Both the position numbers and the translations under genes were made by a program. The notes under the pieces are model-generated. The model was not told where the DNA came from and ran no database searches. It saw only the letters and a program-made list of their open reading frames with translations. A stretch of 16,891 nucleotides of DNA from an uncultured Eubacteriales bacterium (GTDB taxonomy: Bacteria; Bacillota; Clostridia; Oscillospirales; CAG-272): the NCBI GenBank assembly GCA_934489945.1, contig CAKSSY010000039.1, positions 1 to 16,891 on the forward strand. Reading direction: 5' to 3'. The stretch's first letter is position 1. Each line of letters begins with the position of its first letter. Positions 1 to 6,647 of this stretch are shown in pieces.

Positions 1-4
1 ATCG

Positions 5-42
5 CATCCAAAATGCCGGAATCCCGACCGGCATTTTGGATG
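5..42 (+). repeat. 38-nt hairpin repeat, copy 1 (loop AATCCCGA)
   Basis: Perfect 15-bp inverted repeat: arm 5-19 (CATCCAAAATGCCGG), 8-nt loop 20-27 (AATCCCGA), arm 28-42. A second copy of the same length and a nearly identical loop lies at 10810-10847 (30 of 38 positions identical by hand alignment). It abuts the terminator-like hairpin at 42-75. No T-tract follows the 3' arm directly, so it is not a classical terminator on its own. It may be a 3'-UTR element of a plus-strand gene left of the window, or a dispersed palindromic repeat. Confidence 0.7.
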
Positions 43-75
43 AGCTGTTAAAAACATCGAGTTTTTTAACAGCTC
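42..75. terminator. Hairpin, probable rho-independent terminator
   Basis: Arms GAGCTGTTAAAAA (42-54) and TTTTTAACAGCTC (63-75) form a 13-bp stem. A T-rich run (77-86, TTCTTGTTTT) follows on the plus strand, so it best fits termination of a plus-strand gene left of the window. It also lies 19 bases beyond the stop of the minus-strand ribokinase gene and may serve both directions. It shares the 13-mer GAGTTTTTTAACA (59-71) with the terminator at 10903-10948. Confidence 0.65.
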
Positions 76-93
76 CTTCTTGTTTTGACCAAT

Positions 94-1026
94 TTATGAT
101 TCGATTCCGGGCAACTCCGAAAAAACACCGAGACGTTCCCGGATCGCCCCGGGCGTCGGAAAGGACGGCGAAGCACCGAAAGACATGACCGTCACGGCAG
201 AAACGGCTGTGGCATAGGCGACGGCATCCGTAAGAGATTTTCCATTTGAAAATGCGGCACAAAGTCCGCCGATAAAACTATCCCCGGCACCGGTACTGTC
301 AACCGCCTTCACATGATACGCAGGCATATGACGGTTTTCATTTCCGTCAAAAAACACCGCCCCGTCTTTCCCCATAGTAATAATGGGATTTTTTACACCG
401 CGAACACGGAATTCATCCAAAGCCTCCATTCCGCCCCGGATATCGGTAATGGTTCTGCCCAGAAGAATTCCTGCCTCATGATGATTCGGAATAAAAATGT
501 CGGTATAAGAATAAAGCTCGCCGGGAACCTCCGTCACGGGAGCCGGGTTAACAAGCACCGTTTTTCCGGCTTCATGGGCGATCTTCGCAGCCACCAGAAC
601 CGCCTCCATGGGAATTTCAAACTGCAAAACCAGAATATCACTCTCCTCAATCAAAGCACGGTGACGTTCCACCATTGCCGCGTCTACCTTTCCGTTTGCT
701 CCTTTTTCCAATATAATAAAATTGTCTCCGCCAACAACCGTTATCATCGCCACGCCACTGCTCCCCTCAACGGTTTCCAGCCCAACCGGTGAGACACCGT
801 TCCGGGCAAGATTGCTACGCAAGTTTTCACCGTAAAGATCGTCCCCCACCGCACCGCAAAATGACACATCGCACAAAAGTCGTGCCGCCGCAATTGCCTG
901 GTTGGCACCCTTCCCTCCTGGGATCACCGAAAAACCGTTTCCTTGCAAAGTTTCCCCGAGTTTCGGCATTCTCTCCGAAGAAATCACAAGATCCATATTC
1001 AGACTTCCGATTACCAAAATTTTCAA
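94..1026 (-). CDS. rbsK: Ribokinase (PfkB family sugar kinase)
   Basis: Phosphorylates D-ribose to ribose 5-phosphate with ATP in the cytosol. The 310-aa product has the family marks in order: NMD near residue 10, GGKGANQA at 38-45, NPAP at 160-163, a PN-x-x-E segment near 180, and DSTGAGDSF at 243-251 with predicted catalytic base Asp249. The C-terminal GA-x-P region near 284-287 belongs to the monovalent-cation site of ribokinases. The start is TTG at 1026: AAAGGGGG (1034-1041) lies 7 nt upstream and the MKILVIGSLNMD N-terminus fits the family. The longer frame up to 1116 is ruled out because it runs through the promoter at 1063-1091. No ribose transporter or rbsD is adjacent, so it stands alone, divergent from the atp operon. 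Another PfkB sugar kinase is possible, but the motif set favours ribokinase. Confidence 0.92.
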   Translation of the reverse strand: MKILVIGSLNMDLVISSERMPKLGETLQGNGFSVIPGGKGANQAIAAARLLCDVSFCGAVGDDLYGENLRSNLARNGVSPVGLETVEGSSGVAMITVVGGDNFIILEKGANGKVDAAMVERHRALIEESDILVLQFEIPMEAVLVAAKIAHEAGKTVLVNPAPVTEVPGELYSYTDIFIPNHHEAGILLGRTITDIRGGMEALDEFRVRGVKNPIITMGKDGAVFFDGNENRHMPAYHVKAVDSTGAGDSFIGGLCAAFSNGKSLTDAVAYATAVSAVTVMSFGASPSFPTPGAIRERLGVFSELPGIES

Positions 1027-1062
1027 AAAAATTCCCCCTTTCCCAACTTCCGATTTATGGAC

Positions 1063-1091
1063 AGTATACCTTTTTTCTTTTTTTCTGTCAA
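1063..1091 (-). promoter_or_regulatory. Sigma-A type promoter of rbsK
   Basis: On the minus strand, -35 TTGACA (1086-1091, full consensus) and -10 TATACT (1063-1068) are separated by exactly 17 bp, a run of almost only A and G. The expected start point is near 1056, about 30 nt before the TTG start codon. This site decides the rbsK start. Confidence 0.85.
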
Positions 1092-1116
1092 GACATGAGT
1101 TCAAAAAACGCGGCAA

Positions 1117-1184
1117 ACCATATTATGAAAAAACTGTTGTCGATAAATTTTCAAAAATGCTTGATTTCGGAATCATAATATGGT
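1117..1184. promoter_or_regulatory. 12-bp inverted repeat flanking the atp promoter region, possible paired operator
   Basis: ACCATATTATGA (1117-1128) and TCATAATATGGT (1173-1184) are perfect reverse complements, 44 bases apart. Each arm contains an internal palindrome with an odd centre (CATA-N-TATG), as in a dimer-binding site. The right arm fills the end of the -35/-10 spacer and touches the -10 box of the atp promoter. The left arm lies upstream of both divergent promoters. Neither is in a predicted transcript, which favours a DNA-level role. No cognate regulator can be named. Confidence 0.5.
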
Positions 1185-1189
1185 AAAAT
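1161..1189 (+). promoter_or_regulatory. Sigma-A type promoter of the atp operon
   Basis: -35 TTGATT (1161-1166), 17-bp spacer, -10 TAAAAT (1184-1189) preceded by TGG, an extended -10 element. The expected start point is near 1196, giving a leader of about 50 nt to the first start codon at 1245. The ATG at 1194 falls at the transcription start and cannot be the translation start. Confidence 0.7.
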
Positions 1190-1244
1190 AATAATGATTA
1201 TTGTCGACTTGTCTTTGGTAATTTGTAGGAAAGGCGACTCGTTT

Positions 1245-1556
1245 ATGTATCGGAAATTGATTCATGCTTTGTATTGCCTGAATATGCTTTTCCAGTCTCT
1301 TTTTTCCCTTGCTGCACCGATTGCTCTCATGACACTTGTCGCATGGCTTCTCTGCCGTTATACGGCAGTCGGAAGTTGGGTGTATGTTCCGGCGATTCTC
1401 GTCGGTGTCGCCATTGGACTTTCCTCTATGATCCGTTTTCTCCTGACGGCATCTGCCGCAGTCCGGAATTTGGAAAAGGAGAGCGAAGAACGAGACAGAC
1501 AAACACAAAAAAAGAAAAATAAAACCGACACGAAGGGAGGAACCTCCGATGAATGA
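1245..1556 (+). CDS. atpZ: AtpZ/AtpI-family small membrane protein, first gene of the atp operon
   Basis: The 103-aa product has two predicted transmembrane segments (about 20-37 and 45-67) and a highly charged, Lys/Glu-rich tail from about 76. Two helices, a Gly-rich second helix and the place just ahead of atpI match the small AtpZ-like (ATPase_gene1) proteins that precede many clostridial F-ATPase operons; these are thought to act in Fo assembly or Mg2+/Ca2+ handling. The start is ATG 1245, chosen because AGGAAAGG (1227-1234) lies 10 nt upstream and because the earlier ATG at 1194 coincides with the predicted transcription start. It overlaps atpI by 8 bases, so the two are probably translationally coupled. 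The family assignment rests on topology and context, as sequence similarity is weak by eye. Confidence 0.68.
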   Translation: MYRKLIHALYCLNMLFQSLFSLAAPIALMTLVAWLLCRYTAVGSWVYVPAILVGVAIGLSSMIRFLLTASAAVRNLEKESEERDRQTQKKKNKTDTKGGTSDE

Positions 1557-1998
1557 ATCACGATCCGTAACATCCACTGTGGCACGGCTTGCTGTGGGCG
1601 AGCTTGTCGTTTCGGTATTGACCGTCATCGTGTACGCGCTGTTTTCAAAATTGGATTATACCGTCGTCACCGGAGTGCTTCTCGGCAGCCTCATTGTCAT
1701 CGGGAATTTTTGGTTTCAGGCACGCAGTATTGACCGAACGGTCAGTACAATCATGGAAGAACGCGGCACTGCTCCCATGACCGACGAAGAAGCGGCAAAA
1801 TTTGCGGAAGACCACAGCGCGATTGTCAAGCAGAAAATGACCCTTTCCTTTATGATACGCATGGCAACCATGGCAGGAGCACTCATTGCGGCTTTTCTCA
1901 TTCCGAATGCCTTTACACCGCTTGCCACCTTGATTCCGTTGCTGATGTTCCGTCCGATTTTATCTGTCGGAGAACTGTTCGGCAGAAAGGAGAAATAA
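1549..1998 (+). CDS. atpI: ATP synthase subunit I (AtpI)
   Basis: The 149-aa product has four predicted transmembrane helices (about 12-33, 38-56, 97-118 and 120-138), with a polar loop of roughly 40 residues between the second and third. This matches the ATP synthase I family, in which AtpI helps assemble the c-ring and is not part of the final enzyme. The start ATG 1549 overlaps the preceding gene by 8 bases; GGGAGG (1535-1540) lies 8 nt upstream. That SD is followed almost at once by CCTCC (1543-1547), which could pair with it, so translation may depend on ribosomes finishing the upstream gene. atpB starts 3 bases after the stop. Confidence 0.85.
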   Translation: MNESRSVTSTVARLAVGELVVSVLTVIVYALFSKLDYTVVTGVLLGSLIVIGNFWFQARSIDRTVSTIMEERGTAPMTDEEAAKFAEDHSAIVKQKMTLSFMIRMATMAGALIAAFLIPNAFTPLATLIPLLMFRPILSVGELFGRKEK

Positions 1999-2001
1999 AG
2001 T

Positions 2002-2799
2002 ATGGAAATTTCCATCACCGGACCGAAAGTCTATTTCCGATTGTTTGAGTCGGACAGCGAATTTCCGATTTATATTGGCAATCTTATCACCCAGACTACC
2101 GTCACCAGCTTTGTCGTGATGATTCTGCTGATCGTGAGTGCGTATTTTCTCACACGTAAGTTGTCCAAACGACCTACACGCGTTCAGGTCGTGGTCGAAA
2201 AACTGGTCGGAATGCTCTATAAACTCGTAGAAGAAACAATGGGCAGTCATAATCTGAAGTTTGCTCCTTATATTGGTACCCTGTTTCTCTCGTCGATATG
2301 CGGAACTCTCTTGGGCATGACAAACATTTTCCGCTCTGCCACTGCCGATCTTTCCACAACGCTTGCATGGGCACTCGTCACAACGGGACTTGTATGGTAT
2401 TCCAATATCAAGAATTTCGGATTCCTCAAATGGCTTAAGGGCTTTACGGAACCGATTGCCGTTATGACTCCCATGAATATCGTGTCAGAGATCGCCACCC
2501 CCATTTCCATGGCGTTCCGTCACTTCGGAAACGTCGCGGGTGGTTCGGTACTTACCGCATTGATTTATACCTCTTTGGCAACACTTTCTTCGGTTCTTCT
2601 TCGTTGGATTCCCGGATATATTTCCACCATTCCTTTTTTCCAGGTCGGAATTCCCGCGTTTCTGTCAATTTATTTTGACCTGTTCTCGGGCTTTGTTCAA
2701 GCTCTCGTTTTCAGTTTGTTGACTATGGTTTATGTCGGTGCGGCAAATCCGCCCGCTTTGGAGCTTCCGCCCAAAAAAGTAAAGTCGTCAAAAAAATAA
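2002..2799 (+). CDS. atpB: F-type ATP synthase subunit a
   Basis: Membrane stator subunit that forms the two half-channels by which ions reach and leave the c-ring. The product is 265 aa with about five to six hydrophobic helices. The family hallmark is the SMAFRHFGNVAGG stretch, whose Arg173 aligns with the essential Arg210 of the E. coli subunit (there in LRLFGN). The C-terminal helices near 214-248 (FQVGIPAF, DLFSGFVQALVF) match the conserved end of subunit a. The tail is Lys/Ser-rich. AGGAG (1988-1992) lies 9 nt before the ATG. The position where E. coli has Glu219 holds Ser (GGSVL), as expected for a more distant, possibly Na+-type enzyme. Confidence 0.97.
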   Translation: MEISITGPKVYFRLFESDSEFPIYIGNLITQTTVTSFVVMILLIVSAYFLTRKLSKRPTRVQVVVEKLVGMLYKLVEETMGSHNLKFAPYIGTLFLSSICGTLLGMTNIFRSATADLSTTLAWALVTTGLVWYSNIKNFGFLKWLKGFTEPIAVMTPMNIVSEIATPISMAFRHFGNVAGGSVLTALIYTSLATLSSVLLRWIPGYISTIPFFQVGIPAFLSIYFDLFSGFVQALVFSLLTMVYVGAANPPALELPPKKVKSSKK

Positions 2800-2830
2800 C
2801 CATAACATAAAAATTCAGGAGGATTTTATA

Positions 2831-3076
2831 ATGGAAACAGCAATTATCGCAGCAGCAAGAGCCATCGGTGCAGGTCTGTGCATGGGACTTGGAGCCATCG
2901 GTCCTGCAATCGGAGAGGGTACCGCCGTTGCCAAGGCACTGGAAGGCATGGCGCGTCAGCCCGAGTCCACCGGCAACCTTCGTACCAATATGATTCTCGG
3001 TTGCGCCATCGCCGAAACCACCGGTATCTATTCACTGGTCATTTCGCTTCTTCTTCTCTTTGTTTTCAAGGGTTGA
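2831..3076 (+). CDS. atpE: F-type ATP synthase subunit c, predicted Na+-binding
   Basis: The 81-aa hairpin proteolipid of the rotor ring has two helices joined by the polar loop ARQPE (41-45). The ion-binding carboxylate is Glu62 in the motif IAETTGIYSLV. Against the Ilyobacter tartaricus Na+ c subunit (Gln32, Val63, Glu65, Ser66, Thr67, Tyr70), the aligned residues are Glu29, Ile60, Glu62, Thr63, Thr64 and Tyr67. The hydroxyl neighbour after the Glu and the polar residue in helix 1 are marks of sodium rings. Glu instead of Gln in helix 1 gives the two-carboxylate arrangement described for the Fusobacterium nucleatum ring. AGGAGG (2817-2822), 8 nt before the ATG, is one of the strongest RBSs of the operon, fitting the many copies needed per enzyme. 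Confidence 0.97.
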   Translation: METAIIAAARAIGAGLCMGLGAIGPAIGEGTAVAKALEGMARQPESTGNLRTNMILGCAIAETTGIYSLVISLLLLFVFKG

Positions 3077-3097
3077 TCGGAGCAAGAGAGAATCGTT

Positions 3098-3616
3098 ATG
3101 TGGGTATTGCATGAGTTTGAAGAATTTGTCGGAGTCAACATCTGGACAATGCTCTTTGCATGGCTTAACCTTCTCATTCTCTATTTTTTCCTGAAAAAGC
3201 TGTTGTTCAAACCCGTCAAAAAAATGATTGACGAACGTCAGAACGAGATCGACTCCATGTACACGGATGCTGAGACAAATCGAAAAGATACCGAAAAGCT
3301 CAAATCCGAGTATGAGGAAAAACTTGCGGGTGCAAATGAAGAAAGCGAACAAATTCTGCGCTCCGCGGTCCGAAAGGCGCAGTTGCGTGAAGAAGAGATT
3401 CTTCATGAGGCAGACGAAACAGCAAAACGTACCCTTGCACGTGCACAGGAACAAGTAGAACTTGAGAAAAAAAGAGCACTCAATGAGATTAAGGATGAAG
3501 TGTCCGACATGGCAATCGGAATTGCCTCGGCAGTAATCGGCAGAGATGTCGACAGTAAGGAACACGCAGAACTGATCGACTCTTTCATCGATAACATCGG
3601 GGAATCCAAATCATAA
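3098..3616 (+). CDS. atpF: F-type ATP synthase subunit b
   Basis: Peripheral-stalk subunit that ties subunit a to the top of F1. The 172-aa product has one N-terminal membrane helix (about 14-32) followed by FKPVKKMIDERQNEID (about 37-52), the usual start of the dimerising stalk. A long charged coiled coil rich in Glu, Lys and Ala runs to about residue 130. The C-terminal segment (about 130-165, ending in a DSFIDNIG stretch) is the delta-binding end. Length and layout are normal. It starts 21 bases after atpE with a purine-rich upstream stretch. A 6-bp hairpin lies between its stop and the atpH RBS. Confidence 0.95.
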   Translation: MWVLHEFEEFVGVNIWTMLFAWLNLLILYFFLKKLLFKPVKKMIDERQNEIDSMYTDAETNRKDTEKLKSEYEEKLAGANEESEQILRSAVRKAQLREEEILHEADETAKRTLARAQEQVELEKKRALNEIKDEVSDMAIGIASAVIGRDVDSKEHAELIDSFIDNIGESKS

Positions 3617-3622
3617 CAAAGA

Positions 3623-3640
3623 CTTGCCAACAGAGGCAAG
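3623..3640 (+). other. Intergenic hairpin between atpF and atpH (loop AACAGA)
   Basis: CTTGCC (3623-3628) pairs with GGCAAG (3635-3640) around loop AACAGA. It sits 5 bases ahead of the atpH SD (3645-3653) and leaves the SD free. It could shield the 5' end of a processed mRNA segment. The same loop sequence occurs in the hairpin before atpA. Confidence 0.45.
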
Positions 3641-3659
3641 CCGGAAAGGAGGGAACGGT

Positions 3660-4193
3660 TTGACAGAGCCAAAAGAATACGGGAAAGCACTTTTCCTCCT
3701 GACCGAGGAACGCGGAACGACTGAGAAGGTTTTTGCCGAACTCGGCATGGTCAGACAGCTTTTCAGTGAAAACCCTGACTACCTTCACCTGCTTGACACA
3801 CCCGCCCTGCCGTCCGCCGAAAAAAACGCACTCATAGACATCGCTTTTTCCAAAACAGATACCGATATTCGCAGTTTTCTGAAAATTCTTTCGGAAAAAC
3901 ACGCCGTATATGTCTTCGGACGATGCTTTGATGAATATTCGGCACTCCGCGATGAGTCGCGGGGCATTGAACGGGTTGAGGCGATCACGGCGATTCCTAT
4001 GGGAGACGAACAAAAAGAACGCCTCCGAAAAAAACTCGAACAACTCACGGGAAAAACCGTGGTGCTGAAAAACACCGTTGACTCCGCTACGCTCGGCGGC
4101 TGTATCCTGCGCTATGCGGGAAAACAGCTCGACGGCTCTCTTTCCGCACGACTTGCGTCGTTTGAAAAGAGCCTGCACGGGGCAATTGTCTGA
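3660..4193 (+). CDS. atpH: F-type ATP synthase subunit delta
   Basis: Soluble stator subunit (OSCP-type) that links subunit b to the alpha N-termini at the top of F1. The 177-aa product equals the E. coli delta length. The N-terminal helical domain begins EPKEYGKALFLLTEERG; the C-terminal family signature is VDSATLGGCILRYAG followed by DGSLSARL, near residues 137-160. The start is TTG at 3660, set by the near-perfect SD AAAGGAGGG (3645-3653) 6 nt upstream; an in-frame TTG at 3624 would add 12 residues within the upstream hairpin and lacks an SD. The TTG start may lower output to the one copy per complex needed. Confidence 0.95.
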   Translation: MTEPKEYGKALFLLTEERGTTEKVFAELGMVRQLFSENPDYLHLLDTPALPSAEKNALIDIAFSKTDTDIRSFLKILSEKHAVYVFGRCFDEYSALRDESRGIERVEAITAIPMGDEQKERLRKKLEQLTGKTVVLKNTVDSATLGGCILRYAGKQLDGSLSARLASFEKSLHGAIV

Positions 4194-4200
4194 CCGCCCC

Positions 4201-4223
4201 ACAATCCTTAACAGAAAGGTTGT
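4201..4223 (+). other. Hairpin that includes the atpA ribosome binding site (loop AACAGA)
   Basis: ACAATCCTT (4201-4209) pairs with AAGGTTGT (4216-4223), with one bulged T at 4205 and loop AACAGA (4210-4215). The 3' arm contains the AAAGG core of the atpA SD, so the structure could tune atpA initiation unless ribosomes ending atpH (stop at 4191-4193) disrupt it. Confidence 0.45.
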
Positions 4224-4230
4224 ACCCAAG

Positions 4231-5745
4231 ATGCAGTCCAAATTAGATGATATCAGTAAAATCATAAAGGAACAGATCAAACACTACGAGGCGAAAACCA
4301 AGCAGGATGAAATCGGTTATGTCATTTCGGTCGGCGACGGCATTTCCCGCGTTTTCGGCATTGACAAGTGCAAGGCAAACGAACTTCTGGAATTTGCCAA
4401 CGGGACCTTCGGCATGGCTCTGAATCTGGAGGAAAACGCAATCAGTGCGGTACTTTTGGGAACCGATGTCGGTATCAGTGAAGGCAGTACGGTCAAACGC
4501 ACGGGACGTGTGGTATCGGTGCCGGTTGGAGAGAACCTCGTCGGTCGTGTCGTGAATGCTCTCGGTCAACCGATTGATGCCAAGGGACCGATTTCCGCAA
4601 CGGAATTCCGCCCGATCGAACGAAAAGCCGCCGGTATTATCGAACGCAAATCCGTCTCAGTTCCGCTCCAGACCGGTATTAAGGCAATCGATTCGATGAT
4701 TCCTATTGGTCGTGGTCAGCGCGAACTGATTATCGGGGACCGTCAGACCGGCAAGACCGTTATCGCTACCGATACCATTATCAATCAGAAAGGTAAAGAT
4801 GTAATCTGTATTTATGTGGCAATCGGTCAAAAACAATCGACCGTTACCGGCGTGGTGGATACGCTTTACAAAAACGGAGCCATGGACTACACGATCGTAG
4901 TTTCTGCCACCGCTTCCGAAACTGCTCCCCTGCAATATATTGCCCCCTATTCCGGATGTACCATGGGGGAATATTTTATGGATCAGGGCAAGGACGTTCT
5001 GATTATTTATGACGATTTGTCCAAACACGCGGTGGCATATCGCGCCCTTTCCCTGCTGATTCGCCGTCCGCCGGGACGTGAAGCATATCCGGGAGATGTT
5101 TTCTACCTCCACTCCCGCCTTCTTGAACGTGCAGCACGAATTGCACCCGAATATGGCGGAGGCTCGCTTACCGCACTTCCGATTATCGAAACACAAGCGG
5201 GCGATGTCTCGGCATATATCCCTACCAATGTCATCTCCATTACCGACGGACAGATCTTTTTGGAAACAGAGTTGTTCCATTCGGGCGTCCGCCCTGCCGT
5301 CAACCCCGGCATCTCGGTGTCACGTGTCGGCGGTAACGCCCAAATCAAAGCAATGAAAAAGGTCTCGGGAACTTTGAAACTTCTTTATTCGCAATATCGC
5401 GAACTTCAGAGCTTTGCCCAGTTCGGCTCCGATCTGGACGCAGATACCAAAGCAAGACTGGATCAAGGTGCAAGAATCGTGGAGGTTCTCAAACAGGATA
5501 AGAACTCCCCTGTTCCCGTCGAACTTCAGGTTGCCATTATCTACGCTGTCGTCAATAATCTGTTGCGTGACATCGCGGTGGAGGAGATTCACACCTTTGA
5601 AGCCGAATTGTTTGAATTTCTTGTTGCAACAAAGGATGAACTTCTCTCCGAAATCCGCACCAAGGGTGTTCTTACCGATGAAATCAGTGCGAATCTGAAG
5701 GATGCCATTGTTGCATGCAAGGAAAAATTTCTGGCCCGTAAATAA
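4231..5745 (+). CDS. atpA: F-type ATP synthase subunit alpha
   Basis: Non-catalytic nucleotide-binding subunit of the alpha3beta3 hexamer. The product is 504 aa, a normal length. Domains: N-terminal beta-barrel (about 25-95), the nucleotide-binding domain with P-loop GDRQTGKT (169-176) and the LIIYDDLSKHAVAYR Walker B region (about 257-271), and a C-terminal helical domain. The alpha/beta signature PAVNPGISVS is at 355-364, followed by Arg365, the arginine finger reaching the beta catalytic site. The start ATG 4231 gives the usual N-terminus; AAAGG (4215-4219) is 11 nt upstream. The open frame continues upstream to 4078 only because it overlaps atpH in another frame. Confidence 0.98.
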   Translation: MQSKLDDISKIIKEQIKHYEAKTKQDEIGYVISVGDGISRVFGIDKCKANELLEFANGTFGMALNLEENAISAVLLGTDVGISEGSTVKRTGRVVSVPVGENLVGRVVNALGQPIDAKGPISATEFRPIERKAAGIIERKSVSVPLQTGIKAIDSMIPIGRGQRELIIGDRQTGKTVIATDTIINQKGKDVICIYVAIGQKQSTVTGVVDTLYKNGAMDYTIVVSATASETAPLQYIAPYSGCTMGEYFMDQGKDVLIIYDDLSKHAVAYRALSLLIRRPPGREAYPGDVFYLHSRLLERAARIAPEYGGGSLTALPIIETQAGDVSAYIPTNVISITDGQIFLETELFHSGVRPAVNPGISVSRVGGNAQIKAMKKVSGTLKLLYSQYRELQSFAQFGSDLDADTKARLDQGARIVEVLKQDKNSPVPVELQVAIIYAVVNNLLRDIAVEEIHTFEAELFEFLVATKDELLSEIRTKGVLTDEISANLKDAIVACKEKFLARK

Positions 5746-5780
5746 TCGCAGTAAAATTCCGGACGAAAGGAGGTCATAGC

Positions 5781-6620
5781 ATGGCAGGTACGTCCATGAA
5801 TGACATAAAGACACATATAAAAAGCGTCACAAGTACCATGCAGATCACCAAAGCCATGGAACTCGTCGCCACCTCAAAACTGAGGAAAGCCAAGGAACGG
5901 GTTGAATGTTCACGCCCGTATTTTGAAGCACTCGGTCAATCCATCGGTTGCCTGTTGGCGGTTCGGGAAAACGACGATTCTCCCTATCTCAAAAACAATG
6001 ACGGCGGAAAAGACCTTTATATCGTGATAGCAGGAGATCGCGGTCTTGCCGGAGGATACAACAATAACGTTTTTCGCTTTGTACGGGAGCTCACTGCCCA
6101 AAAGGATTTCCGTGTCCTTCCAATCGGAAAAAAAGCAGCGGAGCACTATAAACACACCGGCGAGAATCTTTCCGGCGAATCGATAATTCATGCCGCAACG
6201 GTCGGTGTCGGAAAAGCACGTGAACTTGCCCGGATTATCTGCGACGGATTTCTTGCCGGGAACTATAATCGAGTGTCTCTCGTTTATACCCGGTTTGCAT
6301 CCATGCTTTCTCAGATTCCCGTTTGCGAACCGCTCCTTCCCATTCCGGAAAAGAACAAGCCGACAAGTCCTCCCGTTTTTGATGATGACTTTAATGAAAT
6401 GCTCGGTCGTATGGTGCCGGATTATATCAGCGGCATGATTTATGCCGCCGTCTGTGAATCAATTGCCTCCGAATCGGCGGCACGTCGCGGCGCAATGAAT
6501 GCTGCCAATAAAAACGCCGGCGAAATGATCGATAATCTGATGCTGAATTATAACCGCGCTCGCCAAGGACAAATCACGCAAGAAATCACGGAAATTGTCT
6601 CCGGCGCAGAGGCACTTTGA
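5781..6620 (+). CDS. atpG: F-type ATP synthase subunit gamma
   Basis: Central rotor shaft of F1, which turns inside the alpha3beta3 ring. The 279-aa product begins with the conserved N-terminal coiled-coil helix (NDIKTHIKSVTSTMQITKAM then ELVATSKLRKA). It ends with the C-terminal helix carrying NYNRARQGQITQEITEIVSGA, the gamma-subunit signature, near 255-277. The middle Rossmann-like part includes IVIAGDRGLAGGYNNNVF (about 82-99). The RBS AAAGGAGG (5766-5773) lies 7 nt before the ATG. Downstream, atpD follows after 27 bases. Confidence 0.97.
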   Translation: MAGTSMNDIKTHIKSVTSTMQITKAMELVATSKLRKAKERVECSRPYFEALGQSIGCLLAVRENDDSPYLKNNDGGKDLYIVIAGDRGLAGGYNNNVFRFVRELTAQKDFRVLPIGKKAAEHYKHTGENLSGESIIHAATVGVGKARELARIICDGFLAGNYNRVSLVYTRFASMLSQIPVCEPLLPIPEKNKPTSPPVFDDDFNEMLGRMVPDYISGMIYAAVCESIASESAARRGAMNAANKNAGEMIDNLMLNYNRARQGQITQEITEIVSGAEAL

Positions 6621-6647
6621 AAAAACACAGAAAGGATAAAACCGATC

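Noticed and set aside
1..75. Transposon end or attachment site
   Set aside because: No transposase, integrase or target duplication is visible; the hairpins better fit a 3' element plus terminator.
1194..1244. Earlier ATG for the atpZ-like gene
   Set aside because: It sits at the predicted transcription start and lacks an SD; ATG 1245 has AGGAAAGG upstream.
1196..1244. Riboswitch or attenuator in the atp leader
   Set aside because: The predicted leader is only about 50 nt and no stable stem was found in it.
4078..4230. N-terminal extension of the atpA frame by 51 residues
   Set aside because: It overlaps atpH in another frame, and the family N-terminus begins at the ATG at 4231, which has its own SD.
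3585..4280. 231-aa minus-strand open frame opposite atpH
   Set aside because: Antisense to a gene with the delta signature; composition is not protein-like.
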